A DNA stretch of 48,877 bases from JBKPFU01 sp046728975 (GTDB lineage: Bacteria > Actinomycetota > Thermoleophilia > Gaiellales > Gaiellaceae), in contig JBKPFU010000007.1 of assembly GCA_046728975.1 (NCBI GenBank), forward strand, positions 1-48,877, given 5' to 3'. This document shows, one piece after another, positions 30,541-38,829 of the stretch. The stretch's first letter is position 1. Each line of letters starts with the position of its first letter. The notes beneath the pieces are model-generated. The model ran no database searches, had not been told where the DNA came from, and was given only the letters and a program-made list of their open reading frames with translations. The translations under genes were made by a program, and so were the position numbers.

Positions 30541-32249
30541 CCGCGGTGGAGACGATCGACTCGACGGTCGAATCGCTCTGCGGCGACCTCGGCTCGATCC
30601 GGGCGCCCCGGGGCACGCGCTTGAATGCCCGCTCGTGGTCGACGGAGGCGCCGCTGCGAATGCTCTTGAACAACCTCGACCGCGAGGTCGCCGAGCACCC
30701 GGAGGAGCTGATCGTCTACGGCGGCTCCGGCAAGGCGGCGCGAGATCACGAGGCGCTCAAGGCGATCGTTCGCTCGCTGCTGACGCTGGGGGGCGAGGAG
30801 ACGCTGCTCGTGCAGAGCGGCAAGCCGGTCGGCGTTTTCCGCACGCACGCCGGCGCCCCACGCGTCCTGATCGCGAACGCCCTGCTCGTCCCGCGCTGGG
30901 CAACGTGGACGGAGTTCCGGCGGCTGGAAGCGCTCGGGCTGACGATGTTCGGGCAGATGACCGCGGGCAGCTGGATCTACATCGGGACGCAGGGCATCCT
31001 CCAGGGCACGTATCAAACGTTTGCCGCGGCCGGCGAGAAGCACTTCGGCTCGGCCGACCTCTCAGGGCGCACGATCCTGACCGCCGGCCTCGGCGGGATG
31101 GGCGGCGCGCAGCCTCTGGCTGCGACGCTCGCCGGAGCGGCGATGCTGTGCGTGGAGGTCGATCCGTCGCGGATCGAGCGGCGGCTCGACACGCGTTACC
31201 TCGACGACGCGACCGAGTCGCTCGACGAGGCGATCGCACGGATCCGGGCCGCTGCGGAGGAGAGGCGGCCGCTGTCCGTGGGACTGCTGGGGAATGCTGC
31301 CGAGGTCGTTCCTGAGCTCGCTCGGCGCGGCGAGCACTTCGACTTCGTCACCGATCAGACGGCGGCGCACGACCCGCTGAACGGATACGTCCCGGCCGGG
31401 ATGGACGTCGACGCCGCCACGGAGCTGCGCGGGCGCGATCCGGACGAGTACCTGCTCCGTGCCCGCGACTCGATCGCTCGCCACGTTGAGGGGCTGCTCG
31501 AGTACGTCCGACGCGGAAGCTATGTTTTCGATTATGGCAACAACCTGAGAGGTGAGGCCGAAGAGGCAGGAGTCGAAGACGCGTTCACATACCCGGGCTT
31601 TGTCCCGGCCTATATCAGGCCGTTGTTCTGCCGGGGCGTCGGTCCGTTCCGTTGGGCGGCGCTTTCGGGCGAGCCGACCGACATCGCCGTGATCGACGAC
31701 ACCCTGCGCGACCTGTTCCCGGACGACCTCCCGCTCCAGCGCTGGCTCGAGGTCGCCCCGCAGCGGGTCGCCTTCCAGGGACTTCCCGCGCGGATCTGCT
31801 GGCTCGGCTACGGCGACCGCGCACGCGCGGGACTTGCGATCAATGAGCTCGTCCGCTCCGGTCGCGTGAAGGCACCGGTCGTCATCGGCCGCGATCATCT
31901 CGACTCCGGCTCGGTTGCCTCGCCGTTCCGCGAGACCGAGGGGATGCGAGACGGATCGGACGCGATCGCGGACTGGCCGGTCCTGAACGCGCTGCTGAAT
32001 GTGGCCGCCGGCGCAACCTGGGTCAGCGTCCACCACGGCGGCGGAGTCGGCATCGGCAACTCGATCCACGCCGGCATGGTCGTGCTCGCCGACGGAACTG
32101 ACGAGATGGCCGAGCGGCTCGAGCGCGTGCTCACCACGGATCCCGGCACCGGGGTGATGCGCCACCTCGATGCCGGTTACGCCGAGGCCGCCGAGTTCGC
32201 CGAGAGTCACGGCCTCGAGCAACCGCTTCCTCCGAGCGACCGCGAGTGA
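30537..32249 (+). CDS. hutU: Urocanate hydratase
   Basis: A 570-residue NAD+-dependent enzyme converting urocanate to 4-imidazolone-5-propionate. NAD site GLGGMGGAQPLAATLA (184-199); also LLVQSGKPVGVFRTH, YIGTQGILQGTYQT, YVFDYGNNLRGEAEEAG, YPGFVPAYIRPLFCRGVGPF with its active-site Cys, and the C-terminal WVSVHHGGGVGIGNSIHAG. ATG 30537 overlaps the stop of the small membrane gene; the TGA overlaps the hutI start. Confidence 0.97.
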   Translation: MTAVETIDSTVESLCGDLGSIRAPRGTRLNARSWSTEAPLRMLLNNLDREVAEHPEELIVYGGSGKAARDHEALKAIVRSLLTLGGEETLLVQSGKPVGVFRTHAGAPRVLIANALLVPRWATWTEFRRLEALGLTMFGQMTAGSWIYIGTQGILQGTYQTFAAAGEKHFGSADLSGRTILTAGLGGMGGAQPLAATLAGAAMLCVEVDPSRIERRLDTRYLDDATESLDEAIARIRAAAEERRPLSVGLLGNAAEVVPELARRGEHFDFVTDQTAAHDPLNGYVPAGMDVDAATELRGRDPDEYLLRARDSIARHVEGLLEYVRRGSYVFDYGNNLRGEAEEAGVEDAFTYPGFVPAYIRPLFCRGVGPFRWAALSGEPTDIAVIDDTLRDLFPDDLPLQRWLEVAPQRVAFQGLPARICWLGYGDRARAGLAINELVRSGRVKAPVVIGRDHLDSGSVASPFRETEGMRDGSDAIADWPVLNALLNVAAGATWVSVHHGGGVGIGNSIHAGMVVLADGTDEMAERLERVLTTDPGTGVMRHLDAGYAEAAEFAESHGLEQPLPPSDRE

Positions 32250-33478
32250 CCGACGAGGCGACCGGGCGGGCGCTGCTCGTCCGCGACCTCGGCCAGGTCG
32301 TTTCGCCCGCAGGCCGTGACGCCCCTCTTCGCGGTTCTGCGCTCGGTGAAGTCGAGGTGTTCGAGGATGCGTTCGTGGTCTGCCGTGACGGCCGCATCGA
32401 CGCGGTCGGCCGGATGCGCGAACTGCCTCTGCTCGACGACGGCGACGTCGAGGAGATCGACGGCAGCGGGCGCTGCGCGATTCCGGGCCTCGTCGACTGC
32501 CACACCCATGCCTGCTTTGCCGGCGACCGCGTCGAGGAGTTCGCGCTCCGCGCCGCGGGCGCGAGCTACGAGGAGCTGCACGCGGCAGGCGGCGGCATTC
32601 TCGCCAGCGTCCGCGCGACCCGCGCCGCGGGGGAGGACGGTCTCCGGGAGCGTGTGCTCGAGCACCGGCTGTGGATGCTGCGAGCCGGAACGACCACGTT
32701 CGAGGCAAAATCAGGCTACGGCCTCGACCGCGAGACCGAACTGGCGTCGCTCCGCGCGATCCGCGACGGCGGCGGGATCCCCACCTGGCTCGGCGCCCAC
32801 GCAGTGCCACCGGAGTTCGCGGACGCTGACGCTTATCTCGATTTCGCGCTTGCAGAGGTGCTGCCGAAGGCCGCGGAGATCGCCGAGGCGGCGGACGTCT
32901 TCGTCGAAGGCGGCGCGTTCGCTGCCGAGCAGGCGCGCCGCTACCTGACGGCGTGCCGAGACGCGGGTCTGGCACTTCGGGTCCACGGCGATCAGTTCAC
33001 GGAGCAGGGCGCGGTCCCGCTCGCGATCGACCTCGGCGCACGGTCTGTCGACCACCTCGAGGCGACAGGCGAAGAAGGCGTGGCGGCGCTCGCGGCCAGT
33101 GACGTCGTCGGCGTCTGTCTGCCGGCGAGCGCGCTATTCCTCGGCCGCCCGATGCCGCCGGCGCGCGCGCTGGTCGACGCCGGAGCCGCAGTCGCCCTTG
33201 CGACCGACTTCAACCCCGGCAGCGCGTTCTGCGAGAGCCTGCCGCTCGTCTGCTCACTGGCTGCGACGCAGCTGAAGCTCAGCCCCGCGGAAGCGCTCGC
33301 TGCGTGCACCGTCAACGCCGCACACGTTCTCGGCTGTGCCGACCGCAAGGGGCGGCTCGCGCCCGGGTACGACGCCGACCTCGTCCTTCTGGACGCTCCC
33401 GACTGGCGGTACCTCGCCTACCACCTGGGCGGAGACGTCGTGTCCGAGGTCGTGCTCGCGGGGCGGGAGGCGGACTAG
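32246..33478 (+). CDS. hutI: Imidazolonepropionase
   Basis: A 410-residue amidohydrolase opening the imidazolone ring to N-formimino-L-glutamate. The metal HxH is His86/His88 in GLVDCHTHACFAGDR, followed by RAAGASYEELHAAGGGI. Further ligands are in LRVHGDQF, SVDHLEA and the TDFNPGSAF loop. GTG start overlaps hutU. Its TAG stop (33476-33478) is also the first half of the TAGGCT -10 of the next gene. Confidence 0.96.
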   Translation: MTDEATGRALLVRDLGQVVSPAGRDAPLRGSALGEVEVFEDAFVVCRDGRIDAVGRMRELPLLDDGDVEEIDGSGRCAIPGLVDCHTHACFAGDRVEEFALRAAGASYEELHAAGGGILASVRATRAAGEDGLRERVLEHRLWMLRAGTTTFEAKSGYGLDRETELASLRAIRDGGGIPTWLGAHAVPPEFADADAYLDFALAEVLPKAAEIAEAADVFVEGGAFAAEQARRYLTACRDAGLALRVHGDQFTEQGAVPLAIDLGARSVDHLEATGEEGVAALAASDVVGVCLPASALFLGRPMPPARALVDAGAAVALATDFNPGSAFCESLPLVCSLAATQLKLSPAEALAACTVNAAHVLGCADRKGRLAPGYDADLVLLDAPDWRYLAYHLGGDVVSEVVLAGREAD

Positions 33479-33481
33479 GCT
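33476..33481 (+). promoter_or_regulatory. -10 hexamer of the small membrane gene after hutI
   Basis: TAGGCT, 8 bases before ATG 33489; the TAG is hutI's stop codon. Confidence 0.5.
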
Positions 33482-33488
33482 TTCGGTC

Positions 33489-33899
33489 ATGCCCTCGCGG
33501 AAGCAGCGGCGCCGTCGCCAGAAAGAGCGCAGGCACGACTACGAGTACGTCTACGTCGACGAGGAAGGTCGCGAAGTCGAGGTCGACGACGCTGCGCTCC
33601 CCGAGAGCAAGGGCGAGACGAAGCGGAACGGCGCGCGGCGAACCGACGGCCGGGCGGCACGGCCGGTGCAGCCGCCGTCGTGGAGGCGCGTGATCAAGCG
33701 AGCGGCCATCTTCTTCCCCCTCTTCTTCATCGCCTTCTCGGTCGTCAGCTCGAGCCAGCCGATCGCGGCGCGCATATCGATCGCGCTCCTGTACGCGCTC
33801 CTCTTCATGCCGTTCATGTACTTGATGGACCGGGCGATGTACCGCTCGTACCTCAAGCGGACCGGGAAGCTGCCCGCGGGCGGCGTGAAGCGCCGCTAG
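33489..33899 (+). CDS. Small hypothetical membrane protein
   Basis: A 136-residue protein with a basic start (MPSRKQRRRRQKERRHDYEY), an acidic/charged linker (EYVYVDEEGREVEVDDA), and two membrane segments near the C-terminus (about 71-89 and 96-113), ending basic (KLPAGGVKRR). ATG 33489 has its own -10 in the hutI stop. The gene ends 3 bp from the convergent cupin gene. No named family recognised. Confidence 0.75.
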   Translation: MPSRKQRRRRQKERRHDYEYVYVDEEGREVEVDDAALPESKGETKRNGARRTDGRAARPVQPPSWRRVIKRAAIFFPLFFIAFSVVSSSQPIAARISIALLYALLFMPFMYLMDRAMYRSYLKRTGKLPAGGVKRR

Positions 33900-33902
33900 C
33901 TG

Positions 33903-34232
33903 TCAGCCGCCGCGGTAGTGGCCTTCTCCGGGCCACGGCGCGAGCAGCAGGAGAACGCGTGCCCCGGCTTGGCTCGACACCGTGCGGCGCTCGTCAGGCT
34001 CGAACGTGAGCAGCGTCCCCGTCGGCGCCTCGAACCTGTCGCCGCCGGAGCCGACCTGGACCGACCCTTCGACCACGAGGAGATACGCGTGCTCCTTCAC
34101 CTGGTGGTCACCGAGCTCCTGCCCCGGTTCGAGCCCGATCAGGACCGCGCGCGCGGCCTCGTCCGAGTCGAGGACGACGGGCGAGCGGCTGCCTCCGGGC
34201 GTCTCGATCTCGCGCAGATTCCAGCTCTGCAT
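33903..34232 (-). CDS. Cupin-domain protein
   Basis: A 109-residue single-domain cupin. GQELGDHQVKEHAYLLVVEG (37-56) is the first cupin motif, with His residues as likely metal ligands, and FEPDERRTV is part of the second. It lacks any DNA-binding domain, so enzyme or small-molecule binding is likely; the substrate is unknown. ATG 34232 is +10 from TAGGAT. Convergent with the preceding gene, with 3 bp between the two stops. Confidence 0.85.
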   Translation of the reverse strand: MQSWNLREIETPGGSRSPVVLDSDEAARAVLIGLEPGQELGDHQVKEHAYLLVVEGSVQVGSGGDRFEAPTGTLLTFEPDERRTVSSQAGARVLLLLAPWPGEGHYRGG

Positions 34233-34241
34233 CGGCCGCCG

Positions 34242-34247
34242 ATCCTA
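34242..34247 (-). promoter_or_regulatory. -10 hexamer of the cupin gene
   Basis: TAGGAT on the minus strand (34247-34242), start codon at +10. Confidence 0.45.
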
Positions 34248-34270
34248 ACCGAGCGCTGTCGCCTCGACAG

Positions 34271-34276
34271 TAGACT
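34271..34276 (+). promoter_or_regulatory. -10 hexamer of the MBL-hisS-aspS unit
   Basis: TAGACT, start codon at +11. It is the third TAGACT in the window (also ftcD and hutH). Confidence 0.5.
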
Positions 34277-34286
34277 CAGCCCCCTT

Positions 34287-34925
34287 GTGAGCCTCGCCGT
34301 CGACCGTTACGAGCTCGGCCCGATCGGGACGAACTGCTACGTCGTCCGGGCGTCACGGTCCGCGCCCGAGGCCGTCGTCGTCGACCCCGGCGGCAACGCG
34401 AACGAGCTCCGGTTGGAGCTCGCGCGCATGCGCACGACCTGCACGGCGATCCTGATCACCCACGGCCATTGGGATCACCTGGGCGGCGTCGCCGACCTCG
34501 CCGAGGGCACGGGCGCCCCGGTCTACATGGCCGAGGACGAGCGCATTGCCCTCGAGCAGATCGACGACTTCGCGCCTCCCGAGCTGCGTCTTCGCCCGTA
34601 CAAGCCCGACGTCCTGCTGAAGGGCGACGAGACCTTGGAGCTCGCGGCAATCACCTTCGAGACGCTGCGGATTCCCGGCCACTCGCCGGCGCACCTCGCG
34701 TACTACGCGGACGGCTGCCTTTTCTCGGGCGACATCCTCTTCGCGGGCTCCGTCGGCCGCACCGACCTTCCGGGTGCCGACTGGGAGACGATGGTCGACT
34801 CGATCCGGGCGCTCGTCGAGCGCTTCCCGCCGGACACGGTCGTCTACTCGGGTCATGGTCCCGAGACCACCCTCGGCGCGGAGGTTGCACGCAATCCGTT
34901 TCTCACCGAGCTCCGCGCGTCGTGA
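34287..34925 (+). CDS. Metallo-beta-lactamase-fold hydrolase (glyoxalase II-like)
   Basis: A 212-residue MBL-fold protein. The metal motif is THGHWDH (His59, His61, Asp63, His64); GTNCYVVR at the N-terminus, IPGHSPAHLAYY, CLFSGDILFAGSVGRTDLPG, and VVYSGHGPETT at the end add the remaining ligands. Short glyoxalase II-like proteins of this type often sit with hisS in other bacteria. The GTG start lies after a TAGACT -10; the TGA overlaps hisS (GTGA). Substrate uncertain. Confidence 0.91.
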   Translation: MSLAVDRYELGPIGTNCYVVRASRSAPEAVVVDPGGNANELRLELARMRTTCTAILITHGHWDHLGGVADLAEGTGAPVYMAEDERIALEQIDDFAPPELRLRPYKPDVLLKGDETLELAAITFETLRIPGHSPAHLAYYADGCLFSGDILFAGSVGRTDLPGADWETMVDSIRALVERFPPDTVVYSGHGPETTLGAEVARNPFLTELRAS

Positions 34926-36151
34926 TCAAAGCGCCGCGCGGCACCCATGACGTCCTCCCGGACGAGCAGCCGCTCTGGCGGCGCGTCATAGGCGAGGCAG
35001 AGCGCCTCTGCGCCCTGTACGGCTACCGGCCGATCGACACGCCGACGTTCGAGGACACCGAGCTCTTCGCCCGCACCTCGGGTCAGGGCTCCGACGTCGT
35101 GCAGAAGGAGATGTACACGTTCACCGACCGCGGCGACCGCTCGCTCACGCTGCGGCCCGAAGCCACGGCTCCGATCGCGCGTGCGTACCTCGAGCACGGC
35201 CTGCACCGCGAGCCGCAGCCGCAGAAGCTCTACACGGTCGGGCCCATGTTCCGCTACGCCGCGCCGCAGAAAGGCCGCTACCGCGAGCACTGGCAGGTCT
35301 CGGTCGAGGCGCTTGGCTCCGACGATCCCGCGCTCGACGCCGAGATCATGCAGCTGTACGAGGCCTGGCTTCGAAATCTGGGCGCCACCGAGTACCGGCT
35401 CGAGCTGAACTCGATCGGCGACCGCGAGTGCCGGCCGGCCTACCTCGAGCAGCTCACCGCCTGGCTCGACGAGCACGACGACGTCCTCGACCAGGAGGCC
35501 CGAGAGAAGCGGGCGACGAGTCCGCTGCGCGTGTTCGACGTGAAGAACGAGGAGGTGAAGAAGGCGCTCGCCGCTGCGCCGAAGATCGGCGAGTCGCTCT
35601 GCGCCGCCTGCCGCGAGCACTTCGAGGCCGTCCGCAGCTACCTCGACTCGTACGGCGTCGCCTACGAGCTGGAGCCGACGCTCGTCCGCGGCCTCGACTA
35701 CTACACGCGGACGGTCTGGGAGTTCGTCGGCCCCGAGCACGGCGCCCAGAGCTCGATCTCGGCCGGGGGGAGGTACGACTACCTGGTCGAGGAGATCGGC
35801 GGCCCGCCGACGCCCGGCGTCGGGTTCGGCGCCGGGATCGAACGCCTGCTGATCGCGCTCGGGTCCGCGGACGTCGAGAGCGAGGCGCCGGCCGTGGACG
35901 TCTTCTTCGTCTGCGAGGACGGCGCGCCGCGCGAGTGGGTGCTCGCGCTGATCGCGAGCCTGCGCCGCGCAGGTCGATCTGCCGACACCGACTACGCCGG
36001 CCGTTCGGTCAAAGGTCAGCTGACGCAGGCGAGCCGGGTCGGAGCGCGGATCACGGTTATCGTCGGCCGCGAACAGGCGACGATCCGTGAGCAGGGAACG
36101 AGAGACGTCGACGTCTCCCTGGACGCGCTCGAGGGACGGCTCTCCGCGTGA
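34922..36151 (+). CDS. hisS: Histidyl-tRNA synthetase
   Basis: A 409-residue class II synthetase. IKAPRGTHDVLPDE at the N-terminus, motif 2 near MFRYAAPQKGRYREHWQ, histidine-specific LVRGLDYYTRTVWEF, and motif 3 GVGFGAGIERLLIAL are present, then an anticodon-binding domain ending in VGREQATIREQGTRDVDV. The frame extends upstream of the true start; GTG 34922 overlaps the MBL gene's stop and gives the conserved start. Slightly shorter than the usual 420-430. It overlaps aspS by GTGA. Confidence 0.97.
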   Translation: MIKAPRGTHDVLPDEQPLWRRVIGEAERLCALYGYRPIDTPTFEDTELFARTSGQGSDVVQKEMYTFTDRGDRSLTLRPEATAPIARAYLEHGLHREPQPQKLYTVGPMFRYAAPQKGRYREHWQVSVEALGSDDPALDAEIMQLYEAWLRNLGATEYRLELNSIGDRECRPAYLEQLTAWLDEHDDVLDQEAREKRATSPLRVFDVKNEEVKKALAAAPKIGESLCAACREHFEAVRSYLDSYGVAYELEPTLVRGLDYYTRTVWEFVGPEHGAQSSISAGGRYDYLVEEIGGPPTPGVGFGAGIERLLIALGSADVESEAPAVDVFFVCEDGAPREWVLALIASLRRAGRSADTDYAGRSVKGQLTQASRVGARITVIVGREQATIREQGTRDVDVSLDALEGRLSA

Positions 36152-37890
36152 CCTGGAGGGATGCCGGCGCCGGAACCCTCCGCGCGGAGCACACCGGGCA
36201 GCGGATCGAGCTTGCCGGGTGGGCCGCGCGGCGCCGCGATCACGGCGGCCTGATCTTCGTCGACCTGCGCGACGAGACCGGCGTCTGCCAGCTCGTGATG
36301 AACCCCGACCGCGCCCCGGAAGCGGCGAAGGTCGCCCACGAGGTTCGCAACGAATTCGTCCTGCAGGCGGAAGGCGAGGTCACCGCGCGGGCGCCGGAAG
36401 CGGTAAACCCGAACCTGCCGACCGGTGCGGTCGAGCTGCAGGTCGACACGCTCACGATCCTCTCGCGTTCGACGCCGCTGCCCTTCCAGCTCAACGAGGA
36501 GAACGTCGAGGAGACGCTGCGGATCCGCTACCGCTGGCTGGACCTGCGCCGCGAGAAGATGCAGCGGAACATCCGCCTGCGCGCGCAGATGGTCGCGACG
36601 ATACGGCGGGTGATGGAGGAGGCCGGGTTCGTCGACATTCAGACGCCGATCCTCTGGAAACCCACGCCCGAGGGCGCCCGCGACTTCGTCGTGCCCAGCC
36701 GTCTCCACCGCGGGCGGTTCTTCGCGCTCCCTCAGTCGCCGCAGATCGCGAAGCAGCTGCTCGTGATCTCGAACTTCGAGCGCTACTACCAGATCGCGAC
36801 CTGTTTCCGGGACGAGGACCTCCGCGCCGACCGCGTCCAGGAGATCACGCAGCTTGACGTCGAGATGGCGTTTCCCGACCAGGAGTTCCTGTTCGCATTG
36901 ATGGAGCGCATGGTTCAGACGATCTGGCGAGAGTGCCTCGGGGTCGAGCTCGAGATTCCCCTCGAGCGGATGACCTTCGGCGAGGCTGATCGCCGCTTCG
37001 GGTCCGACAAGCCCGACCTGCGCTTCGGGCTCGAGATCGAGGACGCGACTGAGGCGACGCGGGGTTCGGAGTTCGGTGTGTTCGCCGACGCCGAGGCCGT
37101 CCGGTTCCTCCGCGTCCCGCAAGCATTTTCCCGCGCGGAGCTCGAGAACCTCGAAGCGTTCGCGAAGGAGTGGGGGGCGAAAGGGCTCGCGTATCTCGTG
37201 TACGACGAGGAGGCACAGGTGCGGTCGCCGATCGCGAAGTTCCTGTCGGAGGACGAGCTCGCGCTGTTTCGCTCGGAGCCCGGATCGACCGTGCTGTTCG
37301 CGGCGGACGAGTGGGAGACGACGTCGCGGGTGCTCGGCGCGCTCCGCCTCCATCTCGGCGAGGAGCTCGGGTTGATCGACGACGACGCGTGGTCGTGGCT
37401 CTGGATCACGGACTTCCCGATGTTCGACTGGGACGACGACGAGAAACGGTGGGCAGCCCGACACCATCCGTTCACACGGCCGGCGCCCGGCTGGGAAGAC
37501 CGCTTCGTGGAAGATCCCAAGAACGCCGTCGCGCATGCCTACGACCTGATTGGCAACGGGAACGAGCTCGGCGGCGGGTCGTTCCGAATGCACGAGCCGG
37601 AGCTCCAGGCGCGGGTGTTCGACCTTCTTCAGCTGACGCCTGAGGAACAGCGCGTGAAGTTCGGGTTCCTGCTCGACGCGTTGGCCATGGGCGCCCCGCC
37701 GCACGGCGGCATCGCGCTCGGAATCGACCGCATGCTGATGGTGCTCGCGCGCGAGCCGAATCTTCGCGACACGGTGGCCTTCCCGAAGAACCAGGCGGGG
37801 CTCGACCCGATGACCGGTGCGCCGACCGAGATCGGGCAAGAGCAGCTCGACGAGCTTGGAATACGTGTGGTTCCGCAGGAGAACACCTAG
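36148..37890 (+). CDS. aspS: Aspartyl-tRNA synthetase
   Basis: A 580-residue bacterial-type class II synthetase: N-terminal OB-fold anticodon domain (IELAGWAARRRDHGGLIFVD), a class II core with EGARDFVVPSRL and LPQSPQIAKQLLVISNFERY, motif 2 FRDEDLRADRVQEITQLDVE, the inserted GAD domain in the middle (about 290-420) and motif 3 GIALGIDRMLMVL. GTG start overlaps hisS. The hisS-aspS pair is a long-conserved neighbourhood. Whether it also charges tRNA-Asn cannot be told from the motifs visible to me. Confidence 0.98.
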   Translation: MTWRDAGAGTLRAEHTGQRIELAGWAARRRDHGGLIFVDLRDETGVCQLVMNPDRAPEAAKVAHEVRNEFVLQAEGEVTARAPEAVNPNLPTGAVELQVDTLTILSRSTPLPFQLNEENVEETLRIRYRWLDLRREKMQRNIRLRAQMVATIRRVMEEAGFVDIQTPILWKPTPEGARDFVVPSRLHRGRFFALPQSPQIAKQLLVISNFERYYQIATCFRDEDLRADRVQEITQLDVEMAFPDQEFLFALMERMVQTIWRECLGVELEIPLERMTFGEADRRFGSDKPDLRFGLEIEDATEATRGSEFGVFADAEAVRFLRVPQAFSRAELENLEAFAKEWGAKGLAYLVYDEEAQVRSPIAKFLSEDELALFRSEPGSTVLFAADEWETTSRVLGALRLHLGEELGLIDDDAWSWLWITDFPMFDWDDDEKRWAARHHPFTRPAPGWEDRFVEDPKNAVAHAYDLIGNGNELGGGSFRMHEPELQARVFDLLQLTPEEQRVKFGFLLDALAMGAPPHGGIALGIDRMLMVLAREPNLRDTVAFPKNQAGLDPMTGAPTEIGQEQLDELGIRVVPQENT

Positions 37891-37922
37891 GCGCGGAGAA
37901 GATCCCGCCGATCCACCCGGCA

Positions 37923-37928
37923 TACTTT
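37923..37928 (+). promoter_or_regulatory. -10 hexamer of the DivIVA-like operon
   Basis: TACTTT, 8 bases before ATG 37936, about 33 bases after the aspS stop. Confidence 0.5.
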
Positions 37929-37935
37929 TCCCGCG

Positions 37936-38817
37936 ATGGCGAGCGAAGCGACAGAACCCGCACAGGCACCCTCCCTCACCGCCCTTCCGCGGGTCGAGGA
38001 TCTACCGACGGTTGAGAAGGGTTACGACCCCGACCGCGTCCGCGAGGCCTTCGAGGCATTTCGGCGACATGCGACGCAGCTGCAGGTGCAGCTGCGCGTG
38101 CTGCAAACCGCGGCGAGGAGCGGGCAGGTCGAGCCAACGGGCCACGCCGTCCGCATGGACGCGCTTCACCTCGTGCGCGCCGCGGCGGAGATGGCCGACA
38201 CGATCGAGCGCGACGCGCAGAACGCATCCGCGGCGCAGCTCCGCCGGACGCAGGAAGAGGTCTCACGGCGCCAGAAGGAGATCCAGGCGAAGGACGTGGA
38301 CACCGAGCGCTACCGGCAGGAGAGCGAGCGCCAGCGAGCCGAGGTCGTCAACGCCGCCAAGAACGAGGCGCGCGAGACGATGAACGAGGCTCAGCGGCAG
38401 GCGGCGCAGGAGATTCGCGAGGCCGAGGCTCGCGCCGCCCGGTTGATCGAGCAGGCGCGCCATCAGGCGACAGAGCTGGCAAATGCCACGCGCGCCGAAG
38501 TCGAGCAAACGCTCGAGTGGGCGCGGGCGCAGGCTGGTGCCGTGATGGCGCGCGCCCAGGAGGGGGCGGAGCAGCTCCTTGGCGCGGCTGGGCTCGGCGA
38601 CGAGGCAATCGGGCGGGCCGTCGAGTCGATCGTGCAGGCCGCAAAGGCAACGACGGAGCGTCCCCGGGCCCCCGAGGCCGAGGAGCACGAACCGCCGGCG
38701 ACGCAGCCGTCAATCTCTCCGGCTCCGGAGCCACCCGCAGCGCCGCTCGCAGAGTCGTCTCCCCCTGAGACCGAAGGCGAGGCGGAGAGCGACGAAGACG
38801 ACTCGTCTGCTCGCTAG
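37936..38817 (+). CDS. DivIVA-like coiled-coil protein
   Basis: A 293-residue protein with a DivIVA/Wag31-type N-terminus (VEKGYDPDRVREAFEAF, 27-43, like the GYxxxxVxxFL motif that binds curved membrane) followed by about 170 residues of Ala/Glu/Arg/Gln heptad coiled coil (to about residue 235) and an acidic, Pro/Glu-rich tail. DivIVA family proteins mark poles and septa and recruit wall synthesis. It lacks the typical DivIVA length and GYRxxxVDxFL precision, so it is a relative rather than Wag31 itself. First gene of a four-gene unit with envelope features. Confidence 0.78.
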   Translation: MASEATEPAQAPSLTALPRVEDLPTVEKGYDPDRVREAFEAFRRHATQLQVQLRVLQTAARSGQVEPTGHAVRMDALHLVRAAAEMADTIERDAQNASAAQLRRTQEEVSRRQKEIQAKDVDTERYRQESERQRAEVVNAAKNEARETMNEAQRQAAQEIREAEARAARLIEQARHQATELANATRAEVEQTLEWARAQAGAVMARAQEGAEQLLGAAGLGDEAIGRAVESIVQAAKATTERPRAPEAEEHEPPATQPSISPAPEPPAAPLAESSPPETEGEAESDEDDSSAR

Positions 38818-38820
38818 TCT
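38815..38820 (+). promoter_or_regulatory. -10 hexamer upstream of the Pro-Glu-rich membrane gene
   Basis: TAGTCT, 10 bases before ATG 38830; its TAG is the stop codon of the DivIVA-like gene. Confidence 0.4.
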
Positions 38821-38829
38821 CTCGGCCTG

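Noticed and set aside
36016..37923. Long minus-strand open frame across hisS end and aspS
   Set aside because: Fully antisense to aspS with its conserved synthetase motifs; composition is that of a mirror frame. The same applies to the minus frame 31062-32975 over hutU/hutI.
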